DNA of 28,630 nt from Syntrophomonadaceae bacterium (GTDB taxonomy: Bacteria > Bacillota > Dethiobacteria > DTU022): assembly GCA_003553895.1 (NCBI GenBank), contig PWFM01000013.1, forward strand, positions 1 through 28,630, in the 5' to 3' direction. The notes beneath the pieces were generated by a model. That model saw only the letters and a list, made by a program, of their open reading frames with translations, had not been told where the DNA came from and searched no databases. Below, one piece after another: positions 22,029 to 28,630 of this stretch (position 1 is its first letter; the number at the start of each line of letters is the position of its first letter). The position numbers were made by a program, and so were the translations under genes.

Positions 22029-23342
22029 TTGTCTGGAGCTGAAGAACTGGAAAGAAAATATGTGCTGCGCTCCTGGGCGGTCCAGGGCAGCATGCCCTAC
22101 GATGAGATTGTCGGCGGGAAGGGTTGCTGGTTCTGGGACAATAAAGGAAAAAAATATCTCGATTTTTCTGCCCAGTGGGTAAATACCAACATTGGCCATC
22201 AGCACCCCCGGGTTATTGAGGCTATTAAGGAACAGGCCGAAAAGCTTTGTTTTATCGCTCCCAACTTCGGCCATGAAACCAGGGGCCGTCTGGCCGAGCA
22301 AATTGTCAGGCACACCCCGGGTGATCTGAATAAAGTATTTTTCACCCTCGGCGGGGGAGAATCGAACGACAATGCTTTAAACCTGGTCCGCCAGGTTACC
22401 GGACGCTACAAGGTCATGTCCCGTTACCGTTCTTACCACGGAACAACCCTGGGCGGCCTGAGCCTGAGCGGCGAGCCGCGCCGCCTGCCGGCTGAACCGC
22501 TGATCCCGGGTGTGATCCGTATTTTCGATCCCTACTGCTACCGCTGCAGCTTCGGGAAGTCCTATCCCGGCTGCTCAATTGAGTGTGCCGAGCATATCCG
22601 CGAGGTCATGCTATATGAGGGGCCGGAATCGATTGCTGCCGTATTCCTGGAACCGGTGACCGGCACCAACGGCGTTTTCGTGCCGCCTGCGGAATACCTG
22701 CCCCGGGTTAGAGAAATTTGCGACGAATTTGGCGTTCTGCTGGTGGCGGACGAAGTAATGTCCGGCTGGGGCAGGACCGGTAAATGGTTCGGGGTGGACA
22801 ACTGGGACGTGGTTCCCGATGTAATAACCACGGCCAAGGGCGTAACCCAGGGTTACGTGCCCCTCGGGGTGATCATGGTCAACCAGAAAATAGCCGATTA
22901 CTATGACGACAAGATGTTCTGGTGCGGTCTTACTTACAGCGGTCATCCATTGGCCTGTGCCGCCGGCATTGCCACCCTGAAAGTTTACGAAGAAGAGAAT
23001 ATTATAGAAAATTCGGCCCGCATGGGCGAAAAATTGCAAACCCGGCTTGAAAAGATTAAGGATGATCATCCGGCGGTGGGCGATGTCCGCTCGATCGGCC
23101 TCTTTTCCGCCGTTGAGCTGGTCAGGGACCGGGAAACGAAAGAGCCGCTTGCGCCCTGGAACGGCCCCGATCCGGGAATTATGGCCCGGATCAACAGGTG
23201 CCTGCGGGACAAGGGTGTTTACGTCTATATCCGCTGGAATTACCTGTTTGTTGCCCCGCCCCTGGCCATTAATGAAGAAGAATTAAATTTCGGCCTGGAT
23301 GCCCTCGACCGGTGCCTGGAGTTGGCCGATCAAGAACTATAG
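22029..23342 (+). CDS. Class III PLP aminotransferase (beta-alanine/taurine-pyruvate-like)
   Basis: This 437-residue omega-aminotransferase family enzyme probably moves an amino group from a non-alpha amine to pyruvate or another keto acid. The phosphate cup (FTLGGGESNDNALN) and SYHGTTLGGLSLSG precede VADEVMSGWGRTG, which carries the PLP-binding aspartate. K270 in ITTAKGVTQGYVPLG is the Schiff-base lysine. A four-cysteine insert near 165-185 (CYRCSFGKSYPGCSIECA) is notable and occurs in a subgroup of these enzymes. The TTG start has AGGAGG 6 nt upstream. The exact substrate is not predictable, and no catabolic partners are adjacent. Confidence 0.88.
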   Translation: MSGAEELERKYVLRSWAVQGSMPYDEIVGGKGCWFWDNKGKKYLDFSAQWVNTNIGHQHPRVIEAIKEQAEKLCFIAPNFGHETRGRLAEQIVRHTPGDLNKVFFTLGGGESNDNALNLVRQVTGRYKVMSRYRSYHGTTLGGLSLSGEPRRLPAEPLIPGVIRIFDPYCYRCSFGKSYPGCSIECAEHIREVMLYEGPESIAAVFLEPVTGTNGVFVPPAEYLPRVREICDEFGVLLVADEVMSGWGRTGKWFGVDNWDVVPDVITTAKGVTQGYVPLGVIMVNQKIADYYDDKMFWCGLTYSGHPLACAAGIATLKVYEEENIIENSARMGEKLQTRLEKIKDDHPAVGDVRSIGLFSAVELVRDRETKEPLAPWNGPDPGIMARINRCLRDKGVYVYIRWNYLFVAPPLAINEEELNFGLDALDRCLELADQEL

Positions 23343-23695
23343 TTTGCAGGAGATACAGGCAAGATTGTATTAGGCCGGTTGCTTCCCACCTGTTTGTTCA
23401 GCTTCTCTGAATAGTCTTTCGACCCAGTTCACTACGAGAAAATATAAAACTCATGATCTGAATCCCCATATTTTTAACCCGAGCTCTAAGAATTCAAAAC
23501 TTGAACTTATTTGCCCTGTAGAGTTTCGCCGGTTTTATAGTTGGCAGACATACTACTGCTTAAAATAGAACAACATAGCAATATTATTACTAATATTTCA
23601 CCCAATCGTCTTATAAGCAGTCCAATATTTTTTACAAGCAGGAAAAATCTTATTGACAAAGAAAAATATATTATTTCGCTTAGGAGGGCCGAGAG
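23343..23695. other. Intergenic, nothing recognised beyond an AT-rich leader
   Basis: 353 bp without a credible ORF; base content turns AT-rich after about 23450. AGGAGG near 23682 is the ribosome site of the following sensor gene. TTGACA at about 23653 has no matching -10 and is too close to the start codon. No strong hairpin or terminator for the aminotransferase was found. Confidence 0.6.
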
Positions 23696-26600
23696 ATGGA
23701 GGCCGGACATGATAAGCAACGACTGCTAATCGAAAACCTTCCTTGTGCTTTTTCCTACCACCGGATTATTACAGATGACAGTGGCGAGCCGGTGGACTAT
23801 GTTTTCCTGGAAGTTAACGCTGCTTTTGAAGAAATGACCGGTCTAAACCGTGAATTAATCCTTGGCCGAAAAGTAACTGAAGTTTTACCCGGGATTAAGA
23901 AGGACGAATTTGACTGGATCGGAATTTACGGTAAAGTAGCCCTGGAAGGTAGAGATCTAAACTTTGAACGTTATTTCGAACCGCTTAAACGCTGGTATGA
24001 TGTGCAGGCCTACAGTGATGAACCGGGTTACTTCATCACGGTTTTTAGCGAAATCACTGCAAGGAAACAAGAAGCTGCTTCATTGCATGAGCTGCATAAG
24101 CTAACAGAAAAAATGCTTGCCGCTGATCCAACCGGTTTTAACTACCAGGAAATAGCTGAGACCCTGCAGTACCTTTCCGGAGCAAAGTTTACAGCAGTTA
24201 ACACTTACGAAGAGGATCGAACTATAAGTGTCACCCGGGCTATTGCCGGAATGAGCGAATTAATTGATAAAGCTTCTAAAGTGCTTGGCTTTAGCATTGC
24301 CGGCCGATCCTGGGAGATTATGCCAGAACGGTTGCGTAAAATTAAAGGCGGCAAACTGGTCCGCTTTAGCAGCCTTTATGAAACAGCAATGGGTTCGCTA
24401 AACCAAACCACATCATCCCTGCTTCATAAACTGGCGGGAATCGGGGATATTTATGTAATCGAGCTGGTTCCTGGTGGACAGGAAACCCTGGGCGATATTA
24501 TCTTTTTTATGCCAAAAAATCAAGTTATTGAAAACCGTGAGGCCATTGAACTTTACGCCGGCCAGCTCGCATCACTACTGGGCAGATTTAAGAGTGATAT
24601 TGCCTTGCGGCAAAAAAGCGAAGAGCTGGATCGTTATTTCAACAACAGCCTTGATCTGTTATGCATCGCCAATACAGATGGCGAATTTGTCCGGGTTAAT
24701 AAGCGCTGGCAGGAGATCCTGGGCTATACTGCTGCAGAACTGGAGGGGCGCTCTTTTTTAGACTTTGTTCACCCCGATGATATGGCTGCCACCCTGAAAG
24801 CTATGGGGGACCTTGATGCCCAAATTGAGGTTGCCAGTTTTAAAAACCGCTACTTGTGCAGCGACGGGAGTTACCGCTGGATTGAGTGGCGATCAAAACC
24901 ACAGGGCAAGCTTATTTATGCCGTTGCCCGCGATATAACTGAAACCGTACAAACAGAAGAAGAACTTAAAATACAAAGAGAGCGTCTTTCTAATATTGTT
25001 GAAGGCGCTAATGTGGCTACCTGGGAATGGAATGTTCAAACCGGTAAACATATAATTAACGACAAATGGGCTGAAATGATCGGCTATAAGCTAGAAGATA
25101 TATATAAAGGATCCATTGCGATCTGTCATGAGTTTACACACCCCGTGGATTTAGAAATAAGCAATCAAGAAATGGAGAAACATTTTAGAGGTGAAATTGA
25201 ATTTTACAATGTTGAATGCCGCAGGAAGCACAAAGACGGGCACTGGATCTGGGTTAATGATCGCGGCAAAGTTATTTCATGGACCAGGGATGGAAAACCG
25301 CTGTGGGTTTTTGGAACCCTTATTGATATTACCGACCGAAAAAAGGTAGAAGAGGAGCTAAAAGCCAAAGAATATCAGTATCGCAGCGTGGTTGATGATC
25401 TGACAGAAATGGTTTGCCGATTTACGCCTGAAGGGGTGCTTACTTTTGTTAATTATGCATATTGTCGTTTTATGGGCAAGGAAGAAGAAGAGCTAATAGG
25501 CAGCAACTTTTTAGCTGTCCTGCCTGATGAAGCAAGAAATAAAATCATGGAACAGCACTCCAATTTATCACCACAAAATCCGGTTGTTACATATGAACAC
25601 CAGGTTGTTATGCCGAATGGGGAAATCTTCTGGCAGCAATGGGTCGATCGCGCCATATATGATGAACAGGGGGCAATTTTAGAAATGCAAGGCGTGGGAC
25701 GCGATGTTACTGATCAGAAAAAAGCCGAGGCGGCATTACAGGAAAGCGAAGAGAAATACCGTAAAATTCTTGAAACTACAGCAGAAGGTTTTTACGAGGT
25801 TGATCTAAAGGGCAAGTTTGTTGCCTGCAACCGGGCGATGGCGGAAATGCTCGGCTACCGGGAAGAAGAAGTTATCGGTATGAGTTATAAGGCGCTGTGT
25901 AAAGACCCTGATGCTGTTTTCCAAGAATTCAATCAGGCCTTTACAAGGGGCAAGTCCAAGTTCAGCATAGTAATGGAAATGATCCGCAAAGACAACTCGA
26001 TTGGCATAGCAGACATCTCTGTATCGCTAATCTATGATCAAGAGGGCAATATCAATGGTTTCCGCGGGATGGGCAGGGATATAACTGAAAGAGTGAAGCT
26101 GGAAGAGCATCTAAAGCATGTGAGCTTACATGACGAACTGACCGGCCTTTATAATCGCCGTTATTTTGAGAATGAGCTTTATCGTTTAGACCGCTCGCGT
26201 GAGCATCCAATAGCAATTGTTTCAGCAGATTTAGACGGTCTGAAACTTATTAACGACACTTTAGGTCACAACGTGGGCGACCGCTACCTGAAAGCCGGGG
26301 CGGAACTTTTGAAAAACACCTTGCGCGCATCAGATATTTTAGCCCGGGTAGGGGGGGATGAATTTGTTCTGCTTTTACCCCGCACCGGCCGGGAAGCAAC
26401 CGAAGAATTAGTAGCAAGGATCCGCAGGCAGATCGATGAACACAATCATAGTAAAAGCGCTTTACCTTTAAGTATTTCAATTGGTTTGGCGGTTAATAAA
26501 GAGGGTAAACAGCCCCTGGAAGAAACCTATAAGCAGGCTGACGCTGCTATGTACCGCGACAAACTCGCCCGCGGCAAAAAAGCGCGCTCCGCGATAATCT

Positions 26601-27148
26601 CTTCCCTGCTAACATCACTTAGTAAGCGCAGCAATCTAGGGGAAGGAACAGCGACTCTGGTGCCGGAACTTTCCATTAAGCTTGCGCAGGCCGTAAACTT
26701 AGATAATAAACGCCTGGCAAATCTAAAGCTGCTATCCCGGGTTTACGACCTGGGGAAAGTAAATATGCCGGATCATATTATACACAGCAGCCTGATGAGT
26801 AAAACCGCAGAATTAAAAGAGGCTGATCGGGAAGCAATCCGCCGTCATCCGGAAGTTGGTTACCGTATCGCCTCGGCTTCTCCCGATTTAGCTGAAGTTG
26901 CTGATTTAATTTTAAAACATCATGAAAACTATGATGGTTCAGGGTATCCTCTTGGTCTGAAAGGAGAAGAGATCCCTCTTGAGTGCCGTATCCTGGCCAT
27001 TGCCTCCGCCTACAGCGCTATGATCAGCCCGCGCTCTTATGCCCAAAATAGAAGCAAAAAAGAAGCAATAGCCGAACTTAAACGCTTCTCCGGCAGCCAG
27101 TTCGATCCACAACTGATCAATATTTTTACAAAGATTATTGAAGGATAA
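23696..27148 (+). CDS. PAS/GAF-GGDEF diguanylate cyclase with degenerate HD-GYP domain
   Basis: This 1150-residue cytosolic signalling protein probably makes cyclic di-GMP from GTP. Domains: PAS about 1-125, a GAF-like domain about 130-300, four PAS domains (about 310-425, 430-555, 560-680, 685-800), GGDEF about 811-970, then an HD-GYP-type domain about 980-1150. The cyclase site is intact: GGDEF at 886-890, with an RxxD inhibitory site (RASD) five residues before it. The HD-GYP domain keeps HHENYDGSGYP (1075-1085) and RRHPEVG. However, the HD pair reads YD (1017-1018), the upstream HSRRV-type histidine is absent (GTATL), and the VADxYDA aspartates read IASAYSA, so phosphodiesterase activity is unlikely. 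No membrane segment is seen. AGGAGG precedes the ATG by about 9 nt. A c-di-GMP riboswitch lies 0.7 kb downstream. Confidence 0.93.
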   Translation: MEAGHDKQRLLIENLPCAFSYHRIITDDSGEPVDYVFLEVNAAFEEMTGLNRELILGRKVTEVLPGIKKDEFDWIGIYGKVALEGRDLNFERYFEPLKRWYDVQAYSDEPGYFITVFSEITARKQEAASLHELHKLTEKMLAADPTGFNYQEIAETLQYLSGAKFTAVNTYEEDRTISVTRAIAGMSELIDKASKVLGFSIAGRSWEIMPERLRKIKGGKLVRFSSLYETAMGSLNQTTSSLLHKLAGIGDIYVIELVPGGQETLGDIIFFMPKNQVIENREAIELYAGQLASLLGRFKSDIALRQKSEELDRYFNNSLDLLCIANTDGEFVRVNKRWQEILGYTAAELEGRSFLDFVHPDDMAATLKAMGDLDAQIEVASFKNRYLCSDGSYRWIEWRSKPQGKLIYAVARDITETVQTEEELKIQRERLSNIVEGANVATWEWNVQTGKHIINDKWAEMIGYKLEDIYKGSIAICHEFTHPVDLEISNQEMEKHFRGEIEFYNVECRRKHKDGHWIWVNDRGKVISWTRDGKPLWVFGTLIDITDRKKVEEELKAKEYQYRSVVDDLTEMVCRFTPEGVLTFVNYAYCRFMGKEEEELIGSNFLAVLPDEARNKIMEQHSNLSPQNPVVTYEHQVVMPNGEIFWQQWVDRAIYDEQGAILEMQGVGRDVTDQKKAEAALQESEEKYRKILETTAEGFYEVDLKGKFVACNRAMAEMLGYREEEVIGMSYKALCKDPDAVFQEFNQAFTRGKSKFSIVMEMIRKDNSIGIADISVSLIYDQEGNINGFRGMGRDITERVKLEEHLKHVSLHDELTGLYNRRYFENELYRLDRSREHPIAIVSADLDGLKLINDTLGHNVGDRYLKAGAELLKNTLRASDILARVGGDEFVLLLPRTGREATEELVARIRRQIDEHNHSKSALPLSISIGLAVNKEGKQPLEETYKQADAAMYRDKLARGKKARSAIISSLLTSLSKRSNLGEGTATLVPELSIKLAQAVNLDNKRLANLKLLSRVYDLGKVNMPDHIIHSSLMSKTAELKEADREAIRRHPEVGYRIASASPDLAEVADLILKHHENYDGSGYPLGLKGEEIPLECRILAIASAYSAMISPRSYAQNRSKKEAIAELKRFSGSQFDPQLINIFTKIIEG

Positions 27149-27161
27149 CAGCAAAGATTGC

Positions 27162-27181
27162 AACAGCATTATCCTGCTGTT
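27162..27181 (+). terminator. Weak hairpin after the diguanylate cyclase gene
   Basis: AACAGCA (27162-27168) and TGCTGTT (27175-27181) form a 7-bp stem with a 6-nt loop about 14 nt after the stop codon. The following TCAGGAAAC has no T tract, so termination would be inefficient. Confidence 0.35.
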
Positions 27182-27318
27182 TCAGGAAACTTTTAAGCTC
27201 GGTTATGTCTGCAAAATATATAAAAGATCAAGGGTGCGGAAAGTCAGTTTTAAGTAGAGATTTTGTTTTTCATTAAATATTTTCGCCGACAGCGCAAATA
27301 GCTTTCTTTATTTACCTC

Positions 27319-27347
27319 TTGCTTTCCCCTGGAAAATGAGCTATAAT
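27319..27347 (+). promoter_or_regulatory. Candidate promoter upstream of tandem palindromes
   Basis: TTGCTT (27319-27324), a 17-nt spacer and TATAAT (27342-27347) predict a start near 27354. The palindromes at 27414-27470 would lie in the early transcribed region. The -35 box is imperfect, and no strong gene follows at once. Confidence 0.45.
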
Positions 27348-27413
27348 TTAAACTGATGAAAGTAAATATGTAAAATTAACAAAAAAGGGCAGGAAAAATA
27401 TTAACAGATAAGT

Positions 27414-27470
27414 TAACTTAACCATTCGGTTAAGTTATTATTTTGGTTAACTTAACCGATCGGTAAAGTT
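27414..27470. promoter_or_regulatory. Tandem TetR-type operator palindromes
   Basis: The first site has arms TAACTTAACC (27414-27423) and GGTTAAGTTA (27428-27437), 10 bp perfect with a 4-bp centre. The second has AACTTAACC (27449-27457) and GGTAAAGTT (27462-27470), with one mismatch and a GATC centre. Arm sequence and spacing are the same, and the centres are 34 bp apart, about three helical turns. TetR-family regulators typically bind such short-centre palindromes as dimers. No such regulator is encoded in the window. Confidence 0.6.
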
Positions 27471-27589
27471 TGTTGCCTTCAAAATAGCCCTTAAACAAAG
27501 GGAAAAATAACAAATCACTAAAAAGAGCGGACAGCATCACCGTTAGAAAACGGTATGTCTTTAAAAAGCTGGAGCAGATCACTTTATTC

Positions 27590-27787
27590 ATGCAGAAAAA
27601 AGAACTGCTTAGCCAAACCGGTGATCCGGTAAGCCTGGTAATCGAGCTAAGGCAGAAAATGAAAGTAGCAAACCTGACTGCAATTCCGGAATCATTTCAA
27701 ACCGGCACCATCCCCTTTGATCAGGAAAAGCTTTTTTTAAAACCTGAAATTGACAAAATAGTCGAAGTAAAGTATCATGATATATAA
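27590..27787 (+). CDS. Small unrecognised ORF, doubtful
   Basis: A 65-residue frame (from the ATG at 27590) with normal-looking codon use; the same frame is open upstream to about 27490 but without a usable start. The ribosome site is poor: GGAG about 15 nt from the ATG. The C-terminus FLKPEIDKIVEVKYHDI is not assigned to a family. Its 3' end contains the promoter of the next transcript (27750-27778). It could be a decayed gene remnant or a real small protein; evidence for expression is lacking. Confidence 0.25.
   Translation: MQKKELLSQTGDPVSLVIELRQKMKVANLTAIPESFQTGTIPFDQEKLFLKPEIDKIVEVKYHDI
27750..27778 (+). promoter_or_regulatory. Sigma-A type promoter for the riboswitch transcript
   Basis: TTGACA (27750-27755), exactly 17 nt, then TATCAT (27773-27778); matches to consensus are 6/6 and 5/6. 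The predicted start is near 27785, about 50 nt before the aptamer. Confidence 0.7.
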
Positions 27788-27803
27788 GGAAAATGCATTT
27801 TCC
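27788..27803. promoter_or_regulatory. Perfect 16-bp palindrome at the transcript start
   Basis: GGAAAATGCATTTTCC is identical to its reverse complement and starts a few bases after the predicted transcription start. The position suits an operator. It has no loop, so it is unlikely to act as an RNA hairpin. Confidence 0.5.
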
Positions 27804-27835
27804 ATTGTCGACTAGCTTGCTAACACAATCTACCT

Positions 27836-27952
27836 GACCGACAAAGGCAAACCTGTCGAAAGGCAGGGACGCAAAGTCAAGGGTCTAAAGCTCTTTGGTC
27901 AAACCGGCCAGTATCTCGAGGAAAAATTCCTCGCTGCCGGGAACAAGGCCAA
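27836..27952 (+). promoter_or_regulatory. Cyclic di-GMP-I (GEMM-I) riboswitch-like aptamer
   Basis: The 5' half matches the GEMM-I core closely: GGCAAACC (27846-27853), a hairpin CCTGTC-GAAA-GGCAGG (27852-27867) with the conserved GNRA tetraloop, then GGACGCAAAG (27867-27876) and GGGTCTAA (27881-27888), which is the tetraloop-receptor strand. The 3' half departs from the usual GGCAGCCGGGUUGCC. Instead a long hairpin spans 27904-27940, with a 7-bp CGAGGAA/TTCCTCG stem, followed by GCCGGGAAC. The aptamer lies downstream of a diguanylate cyclase gene and upstream of a secreted protein gene, the typical context of such switches. Confidence 0.82.
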
Positions 27953-28010
27953 AAAAGCCAGGATAGCCTGACTGCCGAAGCTGGTTTATTTTTATTTCCT
28001 TCCTTTGTCG

Positions 28011-28029
28011 GTCCCTCTAAAAGGGGGAC
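28011..28029 (+). promoter_or_regulatory. Ribosome-site-sequestering hairpin (expression platform)
   Basis: GTCCCTC (28011-28017) pairs with GGGGGAC (28023-28029) around a 5-nt TAAAA loop. The paired G run is the Shine-Dalgarno site for the TTG at 28035, 7 nt away. No T tract follows, so translation control is more likely than termination. Coupling to the upstream aptamer is inferred. Confidence 0.55.
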
Positions 28030-28034
28030 TATCT

Positions 28035-28630
28035 TTGTCTGGAAAAAAACTAAATTTTCTCCTTCCATCCTTAAGTCCGGTAGGCCGGGTTACGACTTCC
28101 TTTGACGGCCGGCACCGAAGGGTTTACCGGCTGCTGATGATCCTTCTCCTGCTTTTTTTATTCAGCACCAATGCCCACGCCGCTTTTGATGGATTAGTTG
28201 CCCGAAGTGAAGAAGGTTGTTACCATCGCTACTGTTACGAAGAGTTGCTCGACTCCTATGCCCAAACGATCATGGGCCGTTCTGACGCTCTTTATGAGGA
28301 TTATTTATCCAAAACTCCGGTGGCCGTCTATACAAACGGGAATGGATATCTTGATTACAATGCCCTTTTGGACCGCTACGCAGTTGCTCTAAAAAACGGG
28401 GAAGCCTTTGACCTGGCAACTTATCTGCAGAGTGAAGAAGCTGAACCGGCCCTTATTCCAAACCGCATCATGCTGGTCAGTCTTTCTTCAGGAGCAATTA
28501 ACCGCGACGAAATAGATTCGCAAGAAGCGGATCTGGAAAAAAACGACCCCGTCACTTATGAAAGCTGCGAAAATGAACCGGAAAAGGAACCAAAAAAGGA
28601 ACCGGAAAAGGTATCCGAATCTGCAGAAGA
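28035..28630 (+). CDS. Secreted protein under c-di-GMP riboswitch control, 5' part
   Basis: 198 residues are visible and the frame runs off the window. The TTG start has GGGGG 7 nt upstream. A long basic N-region (through RHRRVYR) leads to the hydrophobic stretch LLMILLLLFLFSTNAHA, with a likely cleavage at AHA|A near residue 53, so the protein is exported. After cleavage, a motif with the pattern Y-x2-LLD-x-YA occurs twice, 40 residues apart (68-76 and 108-116). From about 165 on, a Glu/Lys/Pro-rich segment (EPEKEPKKEPEK) looks like an unstructured spacer. I do not recognise a family. Riboswitch control suggests an extracellular role such as adhesion, matrix or surface remodelling. Confidence 0.8.
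   Translation, partial: MSGKKLNFLLPSLSPVGRVTTSFDGRHRRVYRLLMILLLLFLFSTNAHAAFDGLVARSEEGCYHRYCYEELLDSYAQTIMGRSDALYEDYLSKTPVAVYTNGNGYLDYNALLDRYAVALKNGEAFDLATYLQSEEAEPALIPNRIMLVSLSSGAINRDEIDSQEADLEKNDPVTYESCENEPEKEPKKEPEKVSESAE

Noticed and set aside
23640..23695. TTGACA before the PAS/GGDEF gene as its promoter
   Set aside because: No -10 box at 16-18 nt spacing; TATATT is only 10 nt away and the ribosome site follows almost at once.
27904..27940. Riboswitch-region hairpin as an intrinsic terminator
   Set aside because: The stem is strong, but the following bases GGAACAAGGCC contain no T tract.
1..28630. CRISPR arrays, tRNA or rRNA genes, complete insertion sequences, prophage
   Set aside because: No regular spaced repeats, cloverleaf patterns, rRNA core segments or transposase genes were recognised, apart from the partial group II intron.

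Overview
The window looks like a chromosomal segment of a low-to-mid GC Gram-positive anaerobe (Bacillota, broadly Clostridia-like). The grounds are strong Shine-Dalgarno sites, frequent TTG starts, sigma-A type TTGACA/TATAAT promoters, a class-I c-di-GMP riboswitch, a two-gene SufC/SufBD (SMS-type) Fe-S scaffold, and an iron-sulfur flavoprotein. Species cannot be named from sequence alone.

Layout. 1-543: the 3' end of a group II intron (maturase C-terminus, domains V and VI), followed by a large REP-like hairpin (609-662). 698-2344: a membrane-anchored NodB deacetylase (- strand) and an iron-sulfur flavoprotein (+). 2448-9669 (- strand): a complete disaggregation/heat-shock operon, read as rubredoxin-like protein, dnaK, grpE, a DnaJ/CbpA-like co-chaperone with a half-size zinc finger, a CbpM-like modulator and clpB. 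No CIRCE element is visible; a small palindrome lies inside its putative promoter. 9734-10541: a Phd/VapC-type toxin-antitoxin pair with a consensus promoter and overlapping operator. 10714-13893 (+): sufC, sufBD, a cytidylate-kinase-like protein with a nuclease-like C-terminal tail, and hpt.

13894-14516 has no protein gene. On the - strand it carries a TTGACA-N17-TATTAT promoter, about 318 nt of purine-rich sequence whose first 10 nt pair perfectly with its 3' end, several internal helices with GAAA loops, and a terminator. I read this as a stand-alone structured non-coding RNA of no family I recognise; it is the strongest novelty candidate.

14517-21593 (+) is an N-ATPase operon in the diagnostic order beta-epsilon-Q-R-a-c-b-alpha-gamma (atpDCQRBEFAG), with Na+-type ligands in subunit c and a delta-like domain at the end of subunit b. 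21678-23342 holds a ThiS/MoaD-like small protein and a class III aminotransferase.

23696-28630 looks like a local cyclic-di-GMP module. A 1150-residue PAS/GAF/GGDEF protein with a degenerate HD-GYP domain is followed by a regulatory stretch containing tandem TetR-type palindromes, a promoter, a perfect 16-bp palindrome, a c-di-GMP-I-like aptamer and a hairpin covering a Shine-Dalgarno site. That leader runs into a secreted protein gene cut by the window end. The diguanylate cyclase and the riboswitch-controlled gene suggest synthesis and sensing of the same second messenger side by side.
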